A stretch of DNA of 64,000 nt from Bryobacter sp. Its GTDB lineage: Bacteria > Acidobacteriota > Terriglobia > Bryobacterales > Bryobacteraceae. The position numbers were made by a program, and so were the translations under genes. Location: positions 1 to 64,000 of the forward strand of contig JALHNH010000006.1 of NCBI GenBank assembly GCA_022843625.1, read 5' to 3'. Shown here one piece after another: positions 1-7,713 of this stretch. Position 1 is the first letter of the stretch; each line of letters begins with the position of its first letter. The notes beneath the pieces are model-generated. The model ran no database searches. It worked only from the letters and a program-made list of their open reading frames with translations, and was not told where the DNA came from.

Positions 1-116
1 GATCCACAGATTTCCTCTCATTCCAGGGCATAGGCCCAGTCTGGAGGCTCAACTCAACTCCCAAAAAGTGTAAAGCATCTTGCCGGTCTAAACTGTAAAG
101 GATCTACCCGGTCCGG
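1..116. mobile_element. End of an insertion sequence, probably IS21-like
   Basis: Two imperfect 20-base direct repeats lie at 69-88 and 94-113; both begin TGTAAAG and end CCGGTC, and they differ at 3 of 20 positions. Closely spaced repeats of this kind are typical of the ends of IS21-family elements. The reading frame of the neighbouring secreted-protein gene runs straight into the second repeat and stops there, as expected at an insertion junction. No transposase gene is inside the window, so the family is inferred from the end structure only. The exact boundary near 114-118 is uncertain. Confidence 0.5.
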
Positions 117-264
117 ACCAGAAGACCTTGCCATGAAGCGGCTGGGGGGTGTTGCGTTGGCGGAGGGTGGAGACAAAGTACAGCTTGGACCCGTCGTAGT
201 TGGCGGTGAGGCCACTGAACTGGGCCAGGGCAGGAAGAGCGAATAGAAACAACAGATACTTCAA
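88..264 (-). pseudogene. N-terminal remnant of a secreted protein, cut by an insertion
   Basis: Reading the minus strand from a TTG at 264 gives 58 codons and a TAG stop. The product starts with a signal peptide (LKYLLFLFALPALAQ), followed by a mature N-terminus containing SGLTANYDGSKLYFVST. This resembles the first repeat of secreted beta-propeller or TolB-like proteins. The last codons (about residues 51-58) come from the insertion-sequence end, not from a natural C-terminus. An AAAGAG sequence sits just before the start. It lies downstream of the methyltransferase gene in the same direction. The intact parent gene would have continued to the left of this window. Family assignment is tentative, because too little is left. 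Confidence 0.6.
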
Positions 265-321
265 GGCGAAACTCTTTCCGGACGCGGATCGAAGCTGCCT
301 TAGCTATAACACTGCTTCTAG

Positions 322-975
322 TTACTTAATGGCTCGCCAGGCAAGGAAGAGTCCGTCGGGTTCGACGTCTTCCCAGTAAGAAATAAAGTCGCTTGAGACT
401 TCGCGGCAGTGACCCGCAAGCAGTCGCTCCATCTGTTTGCGCTCAAACCACTGCTCCCAGGCCGGAGTCTTGAAGCGGCCCCAATGTTCGGCGTTCTTGT
501 CGATGATGACGAGCTTGCCGCCGGGCTTGAGTACGCGGGTGAGTTCGGCTACCGCAGTATCAATGTCAACAGCGTGCTCAAGACTTTCGGTGGCGTACAC
601 AAAGTCGAAGGAATTGTCTTTAAACGGGTATTGAGTAAGGGTTCCACAGACAGGCGCCAGAGGCGGCTGTGCGTGGGCAAGCATCGCCAGGGCCAGATCC
701 AGCGCGACGATCCTGGCCTGCGGATTTTGGTCCACCAGAACACGGGCAAAGCGGCCTTTGCCGCAGCCGGCATCAAGGGCCAGCTTGCCGTTCATGTCCC
801 CAAAGAAACGGGCGATCATCTGGACGTGATAGATGCGCGGGTCGATGGTGGAAGGAAAGTGTTCTTCGTCGCTGGCGGAATCCTCAAAGCTCTGGCGGAT
901 CTCAGACAATGCAACGGCGCGGGCAGCCTTTGTGGGCTGCCCGCGCCGGAATCGATCCTGGAGCCAGGAAAACAA
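322..975 (-). CDS. SAM-dependent class I methyltransferase
   Basis: A 217-residue cytosolic protein of the Methyltransf_11 type. The SAM-binding glycine motif DAGCGKGRFARVL is near residues 67-79. The post-motif region YATESLEHAVD and the LKPGGKLVIIDKN strand are both present, so the fold is complete. The substrate cannot be told from the sequence; small-molecule or lipid/quinone-type acceptors are common for this family. The start is a TTG two bases after the phosphofructokinase stop, so translation is probably coupled to that gene. Downstream lies the insertion-disrupted gene remnant. Confidence 0.75.
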   Translation of the reverse strand: MFSWLQDRFRRGQPTKAARAVALSEIRQSFEDSASDEEHFPSTIDPRIYHVQMIARFFGDMNGKLALDAGCGKGRFARVLVDQNPQARIVALDLALAMLAHAQPPLAPVCGTLTQYPFKDNSFDFVYATESLEHAVDIDTAVAELTRVLKPGGKLVIIDKNAEHWGRFKTPAWEQWFERKQMERLLAGHCREVSSDFISYWEDVEPDGLFLAWRAIK

Positions 976-977
976 AG

Positions 978-2162
978 TTAAGCGTGGGTGAGGAAGATAG
1001 GCAAGCCCATCTTATCGGCGTAGTTCGGGCGGTAGCGCTCGGTGTTGTACATACTGCCCAGTTCCACTTTGCGGGGCCCAAGCTTCGGGTCGGGGATCGG
1101 GCTCATCACGTAGCAGCCGTTGACAATCGCCGTCATAAGGCCGCTCTTGTTGGCCACAATCGTGTCGAGCGCCATATTGCCAAAGGTGGTTGCAACCATT
1201 TTGTCGACAAAATCGGGCGCGCCCGAGCGGAGGTCATAGGTAAGGTCGCTGACGATCGTCTCTTCTTTGAACCGCTTCTTGAGTTCGTCGGCAAAGACTT
1301 CGCCTACGTTGAGCTTCTTGCGATGACCATAAGCGTCGGCCTCGCCATAGCTGACCACCTGATATCCCTGCCATTCGGCGCCTTCAGACAGAATGACCAG
1401 CGAATAATTGCTGGGGTTCTTGCGCTTGTCATCCATGAGGAGCTGAACCATCTTGTCGAGGTCGAACTTGTACTCGGGAATACCGCAGCGGACGCTGGTG
1501 ACATAAGAAGTGTAGAGGGCGGTGTAGCCGGCGTCGCGGCCAAAGATGCGGAAGATGCCGATGCGCTCATGCGAGCCAACGGTGGTACGTTGCCGCTGGA
1601 CGGCGTCCATGGCGCGGCTGATGGCAGTTGAGAAGCCGATGCAGTATTCGGTGTTGCGAACGTCGTTATCCATCGTCTTGGGGATGGCAACCACTTTGAA
1701 ACCGAGCTTGTCGAGGGTAGCAGCGTAGCTGAGGGTGTCATCGCCACCGATAGCGACCAGGTAATCAAGCCCGAGCGATTCGAGATTTTTCAAAACCTGA
1801 GGGCTCATGTCATAGGCGGTATTGGTGATGCCGTCTTTGGTAACTTCTTTGGTGGGGAAGGTAGCCCCGGCCAGAAAGTCGGGAAGCTTCTTCATCTTGG
1901 AAGGGTTGGTGCGGCTGGAATGCAGGAATGTGCCGCCCGTGCGATCGATTGTGCGCGTGTTTTCGCGGTTGAGATCGAGGACGTAGCGGCCGCGGCTGGC
2001 CGGATCTTCGAGGTTTAGATGGGTGAGGCCTTCCCATCCACGCCGGATACCAACGACTTCGATACCGAGTTCAGCACCGCGGTAAGTCACACTCTTGATC
2101 ACGGAATTGAGGCCGGGGACGTCGCCGCCGCCTGTCAGAATTCCGATTCGCCTTTTTGCCAT
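978..2162 (-). CDS. pfp: 6-phosphofructokinase, probably pyrophosphate-dependent
   Basis: A 394-residue PfkA-family enzyme that phosphorylates fructose 6-phosphate to fructose 1,6-bisphosphate in the cytosol. The nucleotide or PPi loop GGGDVPGLN is at residues 11-19. Two specificity positions carry the residues known for PPi-dependent enzymes. One is Asp in GGDDT (139-143), where ATP enzymes have Gly (GGDGS). The other is Lys in PKTMDND (161-167), where ATP enzymes usually have Gly (PGTIDND). The start at 2162 is chosen because AAGGAG lies a few bases before it. An in-frame extension to 2336 would run across the divergent secG promoter and has no family-like sequence. The methyltransferase follows two bases after the stop. 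PPi use is inferred from residues, not proven. Confidence 0.88.
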   Translation of the reverse strand: MAKRRIGILTGGGDVPGLNSVIKSVTYRGAELGIEVVGIRRGWEGLTHLNLEDPASRGRYVLDLNRENTRTIDRTGGTFLHSSRTNPSKMKKLPDFLAGATFPTKEVTKDGITNTAYDMSPQVLKNLESLGLDYLVAIGGDDTLSYAATLDKLGFKVVAIPKTMDNDVRNTEYCIGFSTAISRAMDAVQRQRTTVGSHERIGIFRIFGRDAGYTALYTSYVTSVRCGIPEYKFDLDKMVQLLMDDKRKNPSNYSLVILSEGAEWQGYQVVSYGEADAYGHRKKLNVGEVFADELKKRFKEETIVSDLTYDLRSGAPDFVDKMVATTFGNMALDTIVANKSGLMTAIVNGCYVMSPIPDPKLGPRKVELGSMYNTERYRPNYADKMGLPIFLTHA

Positions 2163-2236
2163 GAAATCTCCTTCAGGGGAATATTTGGGATTGAAACTTA
2201 TAGTGTAAACGGGAGGAGCAAGGGCGAGACGCGTTG

Positions 2237-2268
2237 GCGACAAAAAGCTGGCGGAAATGTCGTATAAT
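2237..2268 (+). promoter_or_regulatory. Probable sigma-70 promoter of secG
   Basis: A perfect -10 box TATAAT is at 2263-2268. A weak -35 match GCGACA is at 2237-2242, with a 20-base spacer, longer than ideal. It lies in the divergent region between pfp and secG, about 40 bases before the secG start. The -10 is clear, while the -35 is uncertain. Confidence 0.5.
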
Positions 2269-2309
2269 CGGAAAAGTGCCTTGAGGCGATGTCCTTGGGG
2301 AGAATTTTT

Positions 2310-2828
2310 ATGGTCATCCTTGTTACAATTATCCACGTTATCGTTTGCCTGATTCTGATCGGTGTCGTTCTATTGCAGAGCGGCAAGGCAGCCGATCTTG
2401 CCGGTGCTTTTGGCGGCATGGGGTCGCAGACGACCTTTGGTCCGCGCACGGCAGCAACAGTTTTGTCCAAGGTTACAACGGCTTCGGCTGGCCTGTTTAT
2501 GGTGACCAGCCTGACTCTGGCTGTTCTGGCGACCCGTGGGGGTGCAGGATCTGCAGGCGGTGGCACGGTGCTTGAGCGAACGAATCTGCCTGCTCCTCCG
2601 GCACAAGTAGAAAAGCAGGCTCCGTCGCAGCAACCTGCGGTGGAACTGATTGACGAACAAGGCAAGGTACAGAAGAAGTTTGAAGTTGAATTACCGAAGG
2701 ACGGCGCCAAGGGATCTGATGGCAAGCCGGTTCCTGTAAAGATTGGCAAGGAAATTCCTGTCGACTCCAAGGGGAACGATATCAAGACTCCTGCTCCTCC
2801 CCCGGCAGCAGCCCCAGTAAAGAAATAA
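2310..2828 (+). CDS. secG: Preprotein translocase subunit SecG
   Basis: SecG helps SecYEG move proteins across the inner membrane. The first hydrophobic segment (about residues 1-20) is followed by the family loop LLQSGKAADLAGAFGG, then QTTFGPRTAATVLSKVT and the second membrane segment near residues 58-77. At 172 residues it is longer than most SecG proteins (about 75-120). The extra C-terminal part of roughly 85 residues is hydrophilic and rich in Pro, Lys and Glu. The ATG at 2310 is preferred over 2289 because GGGGAG lies 7-8 bases before it. tRNA-Leu follows directly, a common neighbour of secG. Confidence 0.9.
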   Translation: MVILVTIIHVIVCLILIGVVLLQSGKAADLAGAFGGMGSQTTFGPRTAATVLSKVTTASAGLFMVTSLTLAVLATRGGAGSAGGGTVLERTNLPAPPAQVEKQAPSQQPAVELIDEQGKVQKKFEVELPKDGAKGSDGKPVPVKIGKEIPVDSKGNDIKTPAPPPAAAPVKK

Positions 2829-2884
2829 GGCCCAAAGTTGATGGCTCGCCTCAAGCCATCGTAGTAAACTGAAGGCTGTCACCT

Positions 2885-2969
2885 GCGGAGGTGGCGGAAT
2901 TGGCAGACGCACTAGCTTGAGGTGCTAGCGGGTAACACCGTGCAGGTTCAAGTCCTGTCCTCCGCACCA
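2885..2969 (+). tRNA. tRNA-Leu (anticodon GAG)
   Basis: An 85-base tRNA with a long variable arm, as expected for a class II leucine tRNA. The acceptor strands GCGGAGG (2885-2891) and CCTCCGC (2959-2965) pair perfectly. The CCA end is encoded (ACCA at 2966-2969). The anticodon loop TTGAGGT sits between CTAGC and GCTAG, which puts the anticodon GAG at 2919-2921, reading CUC and CUU codons. The T arm GGTTCAAGTCC is intact. Confidence 0.97.
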
Positions 2970-2980
2970 AAAATCAAAAA

Positions 2981-3006
2981 GCGACCCTTTCGAGGGTCGC
3001 TTTTTT
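2981..3006 (+). terminator. Intrinsic terminator after secG/tRNA-Leu
   Basis: A perfect 8-bp stem (GCGACCCT/AGGGTCGC) closed by a TTCG tetraloop is followed by six T residues. An A-run precedes the stem, so it may also work partly in the other direction. Confidence 0.93.
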
Positions 3007-3088
3007 CGTTTCCCTTTCCACTTCCTAAAAGAGCCTAAGACTTTCTCCAGCCAATTCGATAAGTCAAAGGAAGAAGGATGAGCGCTGC

Positions 3089-3118
3089 TTGGCGGCGTCT
3101 GATATCACCCGGTAGAGT
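3089..3118 (+). promoter_or_regulatory. Candidate promoter of the chemotaxis operon
   Basis: A -35-like TTGGCG (3089-3094) and a -10-like TAGAGT (3113-3118) are separated by 18 bases. They lie about 50 bases before cheW, after the terminator of the preceding unit. A short inverted repeat (CCCGG and CCGGG) brackets the -10. Both boxes deviate from consensus, so this is only a candidate. Confidence 0.35.
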
Positions 3119-3169
3119 CCGGGAGCATCTACACTCGGCCCTGAGCAGGAGCGGAAAAGGAATTTGACT

Positions 3170-3679
3170 ATGTCTACAGCAGTAATGACAATCCCAACAC
3201 GGACAAAAGAAGAGCGAGCAGGCAAGTATCTGGCATTCCACCTTGGCCCGGAAGAATTCGGGATTCAGGTTCTGAAGGTGCGCGAGATCATGGGCATCCA
3301 GGAGATCACAGCGGTACCACATACTCCGCTTCATACCAAAGGGGTAATCAACCTGCGCGGAAAGGTGATTCCAGTTGTGGACTTGCGGCTGAAGTTTGGG
3401 ATGCCGGAAGTGGCATATACCCAGCGGACCTGCATTATTGTGACCGAGGTTGAGGGGGAATCGGGGCCAATGATGATTGGCGCAGTGGTAGACGGGGTGA
3501 GTGAAGTGCTGAATCTGGCTGTGGCTGACATTGAAGACACGCCGGATTTTGGGGGTGAGGTTGCGACAACAGGGTTGCTAGGCATGGCCAAGGTAAAGGG
3601 GAAGGTAAAAATCCTGCTTGACATTGATCACGTGATGACCCACCAGGACCTCAATGAGCTGGGCAATTTGTTGAGCTAG
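3170..3679 (+). CDS. cheW: Chemotaxis adaptor protein CheW
   Basis: This cytosolic adaptor couples receptor arrays to the CheA kinase. The 169-residue protein is one CheW domain: FHLGPEEFGIQVLKVREIMG at the start, the hallmark GVINLRGKVIPVVDLR in the middle and a GAVVDGVSEVL strand later. A short N-terminal tail of about 15 residues precedes the domain. The ATG at 3170 is chosen because AAGG lies 9 bases before it; an alternative TTG at 3164 is too close to that site. It is the first gene of the operon with cheA, cheR, cheD, cheY, cheX and cheB. Confidence 0.95.
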   Translation: MSTAVMTIPTRTKEERAGKYLAFHLGPEEFGIQVLKVREIMGIQEITAVPHTPLHTKGVINLRGKVIPVVDLRLKFGMPEVAYTQRTCIIVTEVEGESGPMMIGAVVDGVSEVLNLAVADIEDTPDFGGEVATTGLLGMAKVKGKVKILLDIDHVMTHQDLNELGNLLS

Positions 3680-3741
3680 ACGAGTTGGATCAAAAGAAGC
3701 TTTAACCGGACACCACATTCATTGGGAAAGAAGAATCTGAA

Positions 3742-5835
3742 ATGAATTCGACCGAAGTAGAAGAACTACTCGAGCGTGCGGCAACACAAATCATGCTGGG
3801 GGAAAATGCCGAGACAGTCGCAACGCTTGCTCTGTTGAGCAGCATCTCGATTCCATCTGAGGCGATGCAACTGGCTGTAGAATTACACACCGTGGCAAGG
3901 GACAACGTCTCGGAACAAAACCAGTGGGAGGATGAATCGAGCCGGGCAAGAGTGGAGCAGGGGCTGGACCGGTTGCGGCAGATTTTGTCAGATTCGGCCA
4001 AAGGCAGCGATGTTGTGGTGGCTCGGGTGGCAACCCCAGCGCAGGTCACCTCCACTGCGCTCAATCAGGATCCGGAACTGGTCGGAGATTTCATTCTTGA
4101 AGCACGCGAACATCTGCAAACAGTGGAATCCGGGCTTTTGGTGCTTGAGAAAGAGCCAACCAATCCCGATACACTGAACGCGGTCTTCCGAAGCTTCCAC
4201 ACAATCAAAGGGCTGGCCGGCTTTCTTGAATTCGCACATATTCAGGCCGTATCGCATGAGGTTGAGACAATTCTCGACCTGGCTCGAACGGGGCAGTTGG
4301 TACTGAGCCCGAATCTGGTGGATTTGACGCTCGAGAGCGCGGATTTTGTTGGCAAGGAAATACTGCGGATTGAATCGCAGCTTCATGGACAGGATCCAGG
4401 CGAAGAACAAGATCCCTGGTTGCTGCTCGAGCGGGTGAGGAAAGTCATAGCTGGAGATCACTCCGCCCAGGCACCTGCAGAACAGGCTCGGATTGAAGTG
4501 CAGACTGCTGTACCGAAAATCGAGGTTCCTGCAGCTCACCAGCCTGAGATCGCCTCAAAGGCTACTGAAGAACCGGCTTCATTGGCAATTGCAGGAGGCC
4601 AGGATGCGAAGTCGAAGAAAGCGGTCACGACAGACACTCATGCGATTCGGGTCGATACGGCCAAGCTCGATTACCTGCTCGACATGGTAGGAGAAATGGT
4701 GATCGCCGAATCGATGGTGCGGCTGGATCCGGATTTGAGCGGGACCAAAAACACAAGGCTACAGCGGAACCTCAATCAGCTGCGCCGGGTGACTGAAGAA
4801 GTGCAGAAAGTCGCAATGGCGACGCGGTTGATACCGGTGGGAACCTTATTCCAGCGAGTCAACCGTTTGGTACGCGACACCTCGCGTAAGGCCGGAAAAA
4901 TGGCAGAGGTTGAGCTGGTAGGAGAAGATACGCAGCTCGACAAGACGATTATCGAAGAACTGACCGACCCGATCATGCACATGGTGCGGAACTCGATCGA
5001 TCATGGAATTGAAGCTCCGGCAGACCGCCTCAAGGCTGGAAAGCCGCAATCGGGCCGGGTGCAACTCAAGGCATATCGCCAGGCCGATCACATCCAGATT
5101 GAGATCGTCGATGACGGGCGTGGACTGAATAAGGACAAGATCCTGGCCAAGGCACGCGAGCGGGGGTTGGTCGGGGACACGGTGCATCTGACAGATTCAG
5201 AGATCTTCCAGTTGATCTTTGAGCCGGGCTTTTCCACAGCCGAAAAAGTAACTGATATTTCAGGGCGTGGCGTTGGGATGGATGTAGTGAAAAAGCAGAT
5301 TCAAAAGCTGCGCGGGAAGATCGAAATTCAGTCCACTCAAGGCCTGGGGACGACGTTTTACCTCAAATTGCCGCTGACGCTCGCCATTGTCGACGGCCTG
5401 GTCGTTGGAGTGGGGAGAGAGCGCTACATCCTGCCGATTTATTCGGTGCACGAAATGTTCCGGCCCACCGAGAGCCAGGTTTCGACAGTGCAGGGCCGGG
5501 GTGAGATGGTAATGGTTCGCAATCAATTGTTGCCGCTAATTCGCTTGCATCGATCTCTCGGCGTAAGGCCGAAGAACGAAGATGTATTACAGACGCTGCT
5601 GATTGTGGCCGAAACCGAAGGACGGCGCTTTGTGCTGATGGTAGATGAGTTTATCGGCAAGCAGGAAGTGGTAATTAAGAGCCTGGGGGCGAGCATCAAG
5701 AACACTCCTGGAATTGCTGGCGGAGCCATTTTAGGGGACGGCCGCGTGGGGCTGATTTTAGACCTCGAAGCGATTTATGTCGAGCGTAGCAAGAAGGCCG
5801 AAATCATTAAGGAAAGTCTGCTGGCAGCATGTTGA
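3742..5835 (+). CDS. cheA: Chemotaxis sensor histidine kinase CheA
   Basis: A 697-residue CheA, the central kinase that phosphorylates CheY and CheB. A poorly conserved N-terminal stretch of about 110 residues precedes the HPt domain, whose phospho-accepting histidine is His153 in FRSFHTIKGLAGF. A linker of about 70 residues may hold the response-regulator docking region. The dimerisation domain is near residues 295-360. The ATPase domain has the N box HMVRNSIDHGIE, the G1 box DDGRGL and the G2-like GRGVGMDVV. A C-terminal CheW-like domain covers the last 135 residues. The placement of HPt after an N-terminal region, rather than at residue about 45, is unusual. The gene end overlaps the cheR start by 7 bases. 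Confidence 0.95.
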   Translation: MNSTEVEELLERAATQIMLGENAETVATLALLSSISIPSEAMQLAVELHTVARDNVSEQNQWEDESSRARVEQGLDRLRQILSDSAKGSDVVVARVATPAQVTSTALNQDPELVGDFILEAREHLQTVESGLLVLEKEPTNPDTLNAVFRSFHTIKGLAGFLEFAHIQAVSHEVETILDLARTGQLVLSPNLVDLTLESADFVGKEILRIESQLHGQDPGEEQDPWLLLERVRKVIAGDHSAQAPAEQARIEVQTAVPKIEVPAAHQPEIASKATEEPASLAIAGGQDAKSKKAVTTDTHAIRVDTAKLDYLLDMVGEMVIAESMVRLDPDLSGTKNTRLQRNLNQLRRVTEEVQKVAMATRLIPVGTLFQRVNRLVRDTSRKAGKMAEVELVGEDTQLDKTIIEELTDPIMHMVRNSIDHGIEAPADRLKAGKPQSGRVQLKAYRQADHIQIEIVDDGRGLNKDKILAKARERGLVGDTVHLTDSEIFQLIFEPGFSTAEKVTDISGRGVGMDVVKKQIQKLRGKIEIQSTQGLGTTFYLKLPLTLAIVDGLVVGVGRERYILPIYSVHEMFRPTESQVSTVQGRGEMVMVRNQLLPLIRLHRSLGVRPKNEDVLQTLLIVAETEGRRFVLMVDEFIGKQEVVIKSLGASIKNTPGIAGGAILGDGRVGLILDLEAIYVERSKKAEIIKESLLAAC

Positions 5836-6692
5836 ACGCATCACCCAGCCAGTACCAGACAGCGCGACTGAGCCCGAAGCTCTTTGATGCGGTGAGAGAT
5901 TATGCTTACCGCACGGCCGGTATTGAGTTGCAGGACGGCAAGCAGGAGATGGTGGCGGCACGGGTATGGAAACGAGCCCGGGCCCTCGGCTATGAATCGG
6001 CCGATGCTTACTTTCAAGCCGTCTCGAGGGACAAGAGTGGTGAGCTGCAGGTTGACTTGATCGATGCGCTGACCACCAATTTCACCAGCTTTTTCAGGGA
6101 GCCAGCCCATTTTGACTTTTTGCAGAATCTGATTCTGCCGAAGCTGCGGGGGCGCAATCAGTTCACGATCTGGACCGCAGCGAGTTCGAGCGGTGAAGAA
6201 CCATATTCAATCGCCGTCACATTGATTGAGACTCTGGGCGAGGCCGCCTTTCTCCAAGCAAAGATTCGGGCAAGCGATATCTCCACCAAGGTATTGCGAA
6301 GTGCTGAAGCGGGAATCTATCCGGAGGAGCGCTTTCGTAGCCTCGACCAGAATTGGCGGAGCCGCTACTTGCTACGCGGGACCGGGGCGCAGGACGGAAA
6401 GTTCCGGTTTCGACCGGAGATCCGCAAAATGATTCACTTTGAACGGATCAACCTGATGGAGCCGCTTCCAGCCGAAGGTCCCTTCCCGTTGATCTTTTTG
6501 CGAAACATCATGATCTATTTCGACAGGCCAACGCAGGAGCGTGTGGTAGCGGCAATGACAGCAAAACTTGAGCCAGGAGGATATCTGTTCGTGGGGCATT
6601 CAGAGAGTTTGAATGGAATTTCACACACCCTTGAGCATGTCCAGGTAGCCATTTACAAGAAGGCCGGACATCTGGAGGAAAACAGAGCATGA
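5829..6692 (+). CDS. cheR: Chemotaxis protein methyltransferase CheR
   Basis: CheR methylates glutamates on receptors using SAM during adaptation. The 287-residue protein has the N-terminal helical domain (residues 15-75) with DALTTNFTSFFREPAHFDFL at the junction. The SAM-binding domain follows, with FTIWTAASSSGEEPYSIAV, the segment RASDISTKVL and the late motif FLRNIMIYFDRPTQERV. All are usual CheR landmarks and the length is normal. The start overlaps the cheA stop, indicating coupled translation. Its likely substrate is the receptor encoded at 9762-11417, whose C-terminal tail may serve as a tether. Confidence 0.95.
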   Translation: MLNASPSQYQTARLSPKLFDAVRDYAYRTAGIELQDGKQEMVAARVWKRARALGYESADAYFQAVSRDKSGELQVDLIDALTTNFTSFFREPAHFDFLQNLILPKLRGRNQFTIWTAASSSGEEPYSIAVTLIETLGEAAFLQAKIRASDISTKVLRSAEAGIYPEERFRSLDQNWRSRYLLRGTGAQDGKFRFRPEIRKMIHFERINLMEPLPAEGPFPLIFLRNIMIYFDRPTQERVVAAMTAKLEPGGYLFVGHSESLNGISHTLEHVQVAIYKKAGHLEENRA

Positions 6693-6720
6693 AAATTCTG
6701 AGTTTTAGAGGGGCGGACCT

Positions 6721-7215
6721 ATGTTAGCTGTAGGCGTCGGAGACATGAAGGTGAGCGCCAGGCAGGAAGACACTCTGGTGACCTATGGCCTTGGTTCGTG
6801 CATTGGCGTAACGATCTGGGATCCGGTGAGCCGCGTCGGTGGGCTGCTTCACTTCATGTTGCCGGAATCTCAGACCGATCCGGTCAAGGCCAAAGATCAC
6901 CCTGCACTATATGCAGACACCGGGATTCCCTTGCTCTTCAAGAGTGCCTATCAGCTGGGTGCCGACAAAAAGAGATTGCTGGTTCGAGTGGCTGGGGGGG
7001 CGCAGGTCCTTGACGGTGACGGAGTCTTCAATATTGGCAAACGCAATTACCTGGCGATGAAAAAGATCTTTTGGAAGGCGGGAGTGATGATCCACGCCGA
7101 AGAGGTGGGGAGCAACGTTTCGAGAACTCTGCGTCTTGAGGTGGGGACGGGAAAATTGCTTCTACAGGAAGCGGGAGAGGAAGCGCGCGAGCTGGGTCTT
7201 CAGCGCTGCGCCTGA
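6721..7215 (+). CDS. cheD: Chemoreceptor glutamine deamidase CheD
   Basis: CheD deamidates receptor glutamines and can bind CheC/CheX-type phosphatases. The 164-residue protein has the full active site: Thr21, Cys27 in TYGLGSCIGVTIWD and His44 in GGLLHFMLP. These three positions have the same numbers as in the characterised Thermotoga maritima enzyme. A later GGAQVL segment is also typical. It starts 28 bases after cheR, with a GA-rich stretch before the ATG. The presence of both cheD and a cheX-like gene points to a CheD-based adaptation arm as in Bacillus and Thermotoga, rather than the enteric scheme. Confidence 0.95.
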   Translation: MLAVGVGDMKVSARQEDTLVTYGLGSCIGVTIWDPVSRVGGLLHFMLPESQTDPVKAKDHPALYADTGIPLLFKSAYQLGADKKRLLVRVAGGAQVLDGDGVFNIGKRNYLAMKKIFWKAGVMIHAEEVGSNVSRTLRLEVGTGKLLLQEAGEEARELGLQRCA

Positions 7216-7269
7216 TCAAATGAAGCAATTCAAAGTTAAGCCAACCAGTAAAGAAAGGAAAGGACTCTA

Positions 7270-7713
7270 ATGGCATTCGACGTAATGATTGTCGACGATT
7301 CCCCGGCGATGCGCCGTTTTATCCGCCGGGTTATTGAAGTGTCGGGTTTTAGCGTAGGGCGTTATCTAGAGGCCGGCAATGGAGAAGAAGCTCTGGCGCA
7401 ACTGGAGCACGAATGGGTGGATGTGGTGTTAACCGACATCAACATGCCGCGCATGGATGGGGAGCAGTTGGTGGCTGAAATGCGCCTGCGGGATCACCTA
7501 CTGTCCATTCCCGTAATTGTCATTTCGACCGATGCCACAGAGGCAAGAATCGGCCGGCTCACGCAATTAGGCGCCCAAGGTTATGTGACCAAGCCGTTTG
7601 CACCGGAGAGGCTGCGCGAAGAAATTGAGACGGTACTGGGGGTGACCCCGGAAGGTGCGCTCGTCGGAGCCGGGGCCGGCATGGAAGGAGGCGATGATGA
7701 GTTTAGTTTTTGA
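7270..7713 (+). CDS. cheY: CheY-type response regulator with a C-terminal tail
   Basis: A single receiver domain of about 120 residues. The acidic pair Asp9/Asp10 is in IVDDS, the phosphorylation site Asp56 is in VLTDINMPRMDG, the switch Ser/Thr is in VIVISTDA and the Lys is in TKPF. After the domain comes a glycine-rich tail of about 25 residues ending in an acidic-aromatic DDEFSF, unusual for CheY. AAGGA lies before the ATG. The gene end overlaps the cheX-like gene by 17 bases. It is the likely output of CheA toward a motor or other target, but no flagellar gene is in the window. Confidence 0.92.
   Translation: MAFDVMIVDDSPAMRRFIRRVIEVSGFSVGRYLEAGNGEEALAQLEHEWVDVVLTDINMPRMDGEQLVAEMRLRDHLLSIPVIVISTDATEARIGRLTQLGAQGYVTKPFAPERLREEIETVLGVTPEGALVGAGAGMEGGDDEFSF

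Noticed and set aside
669..1631. Long plus-strand frame opposite pfp and the methyltransferase
   Set aside because: It lies entirely opposite two well-supported genes, has Arg/His-rich composition typical of antisense frames and no family pattern.
2163..2336. Upstream extension of the phosphofructokinase
   Set aside because: The extension would cover the divergent promoter and the start of secG. The internal ATG at 2162 has a strong ribosome-binding site and the normal N-terminus.
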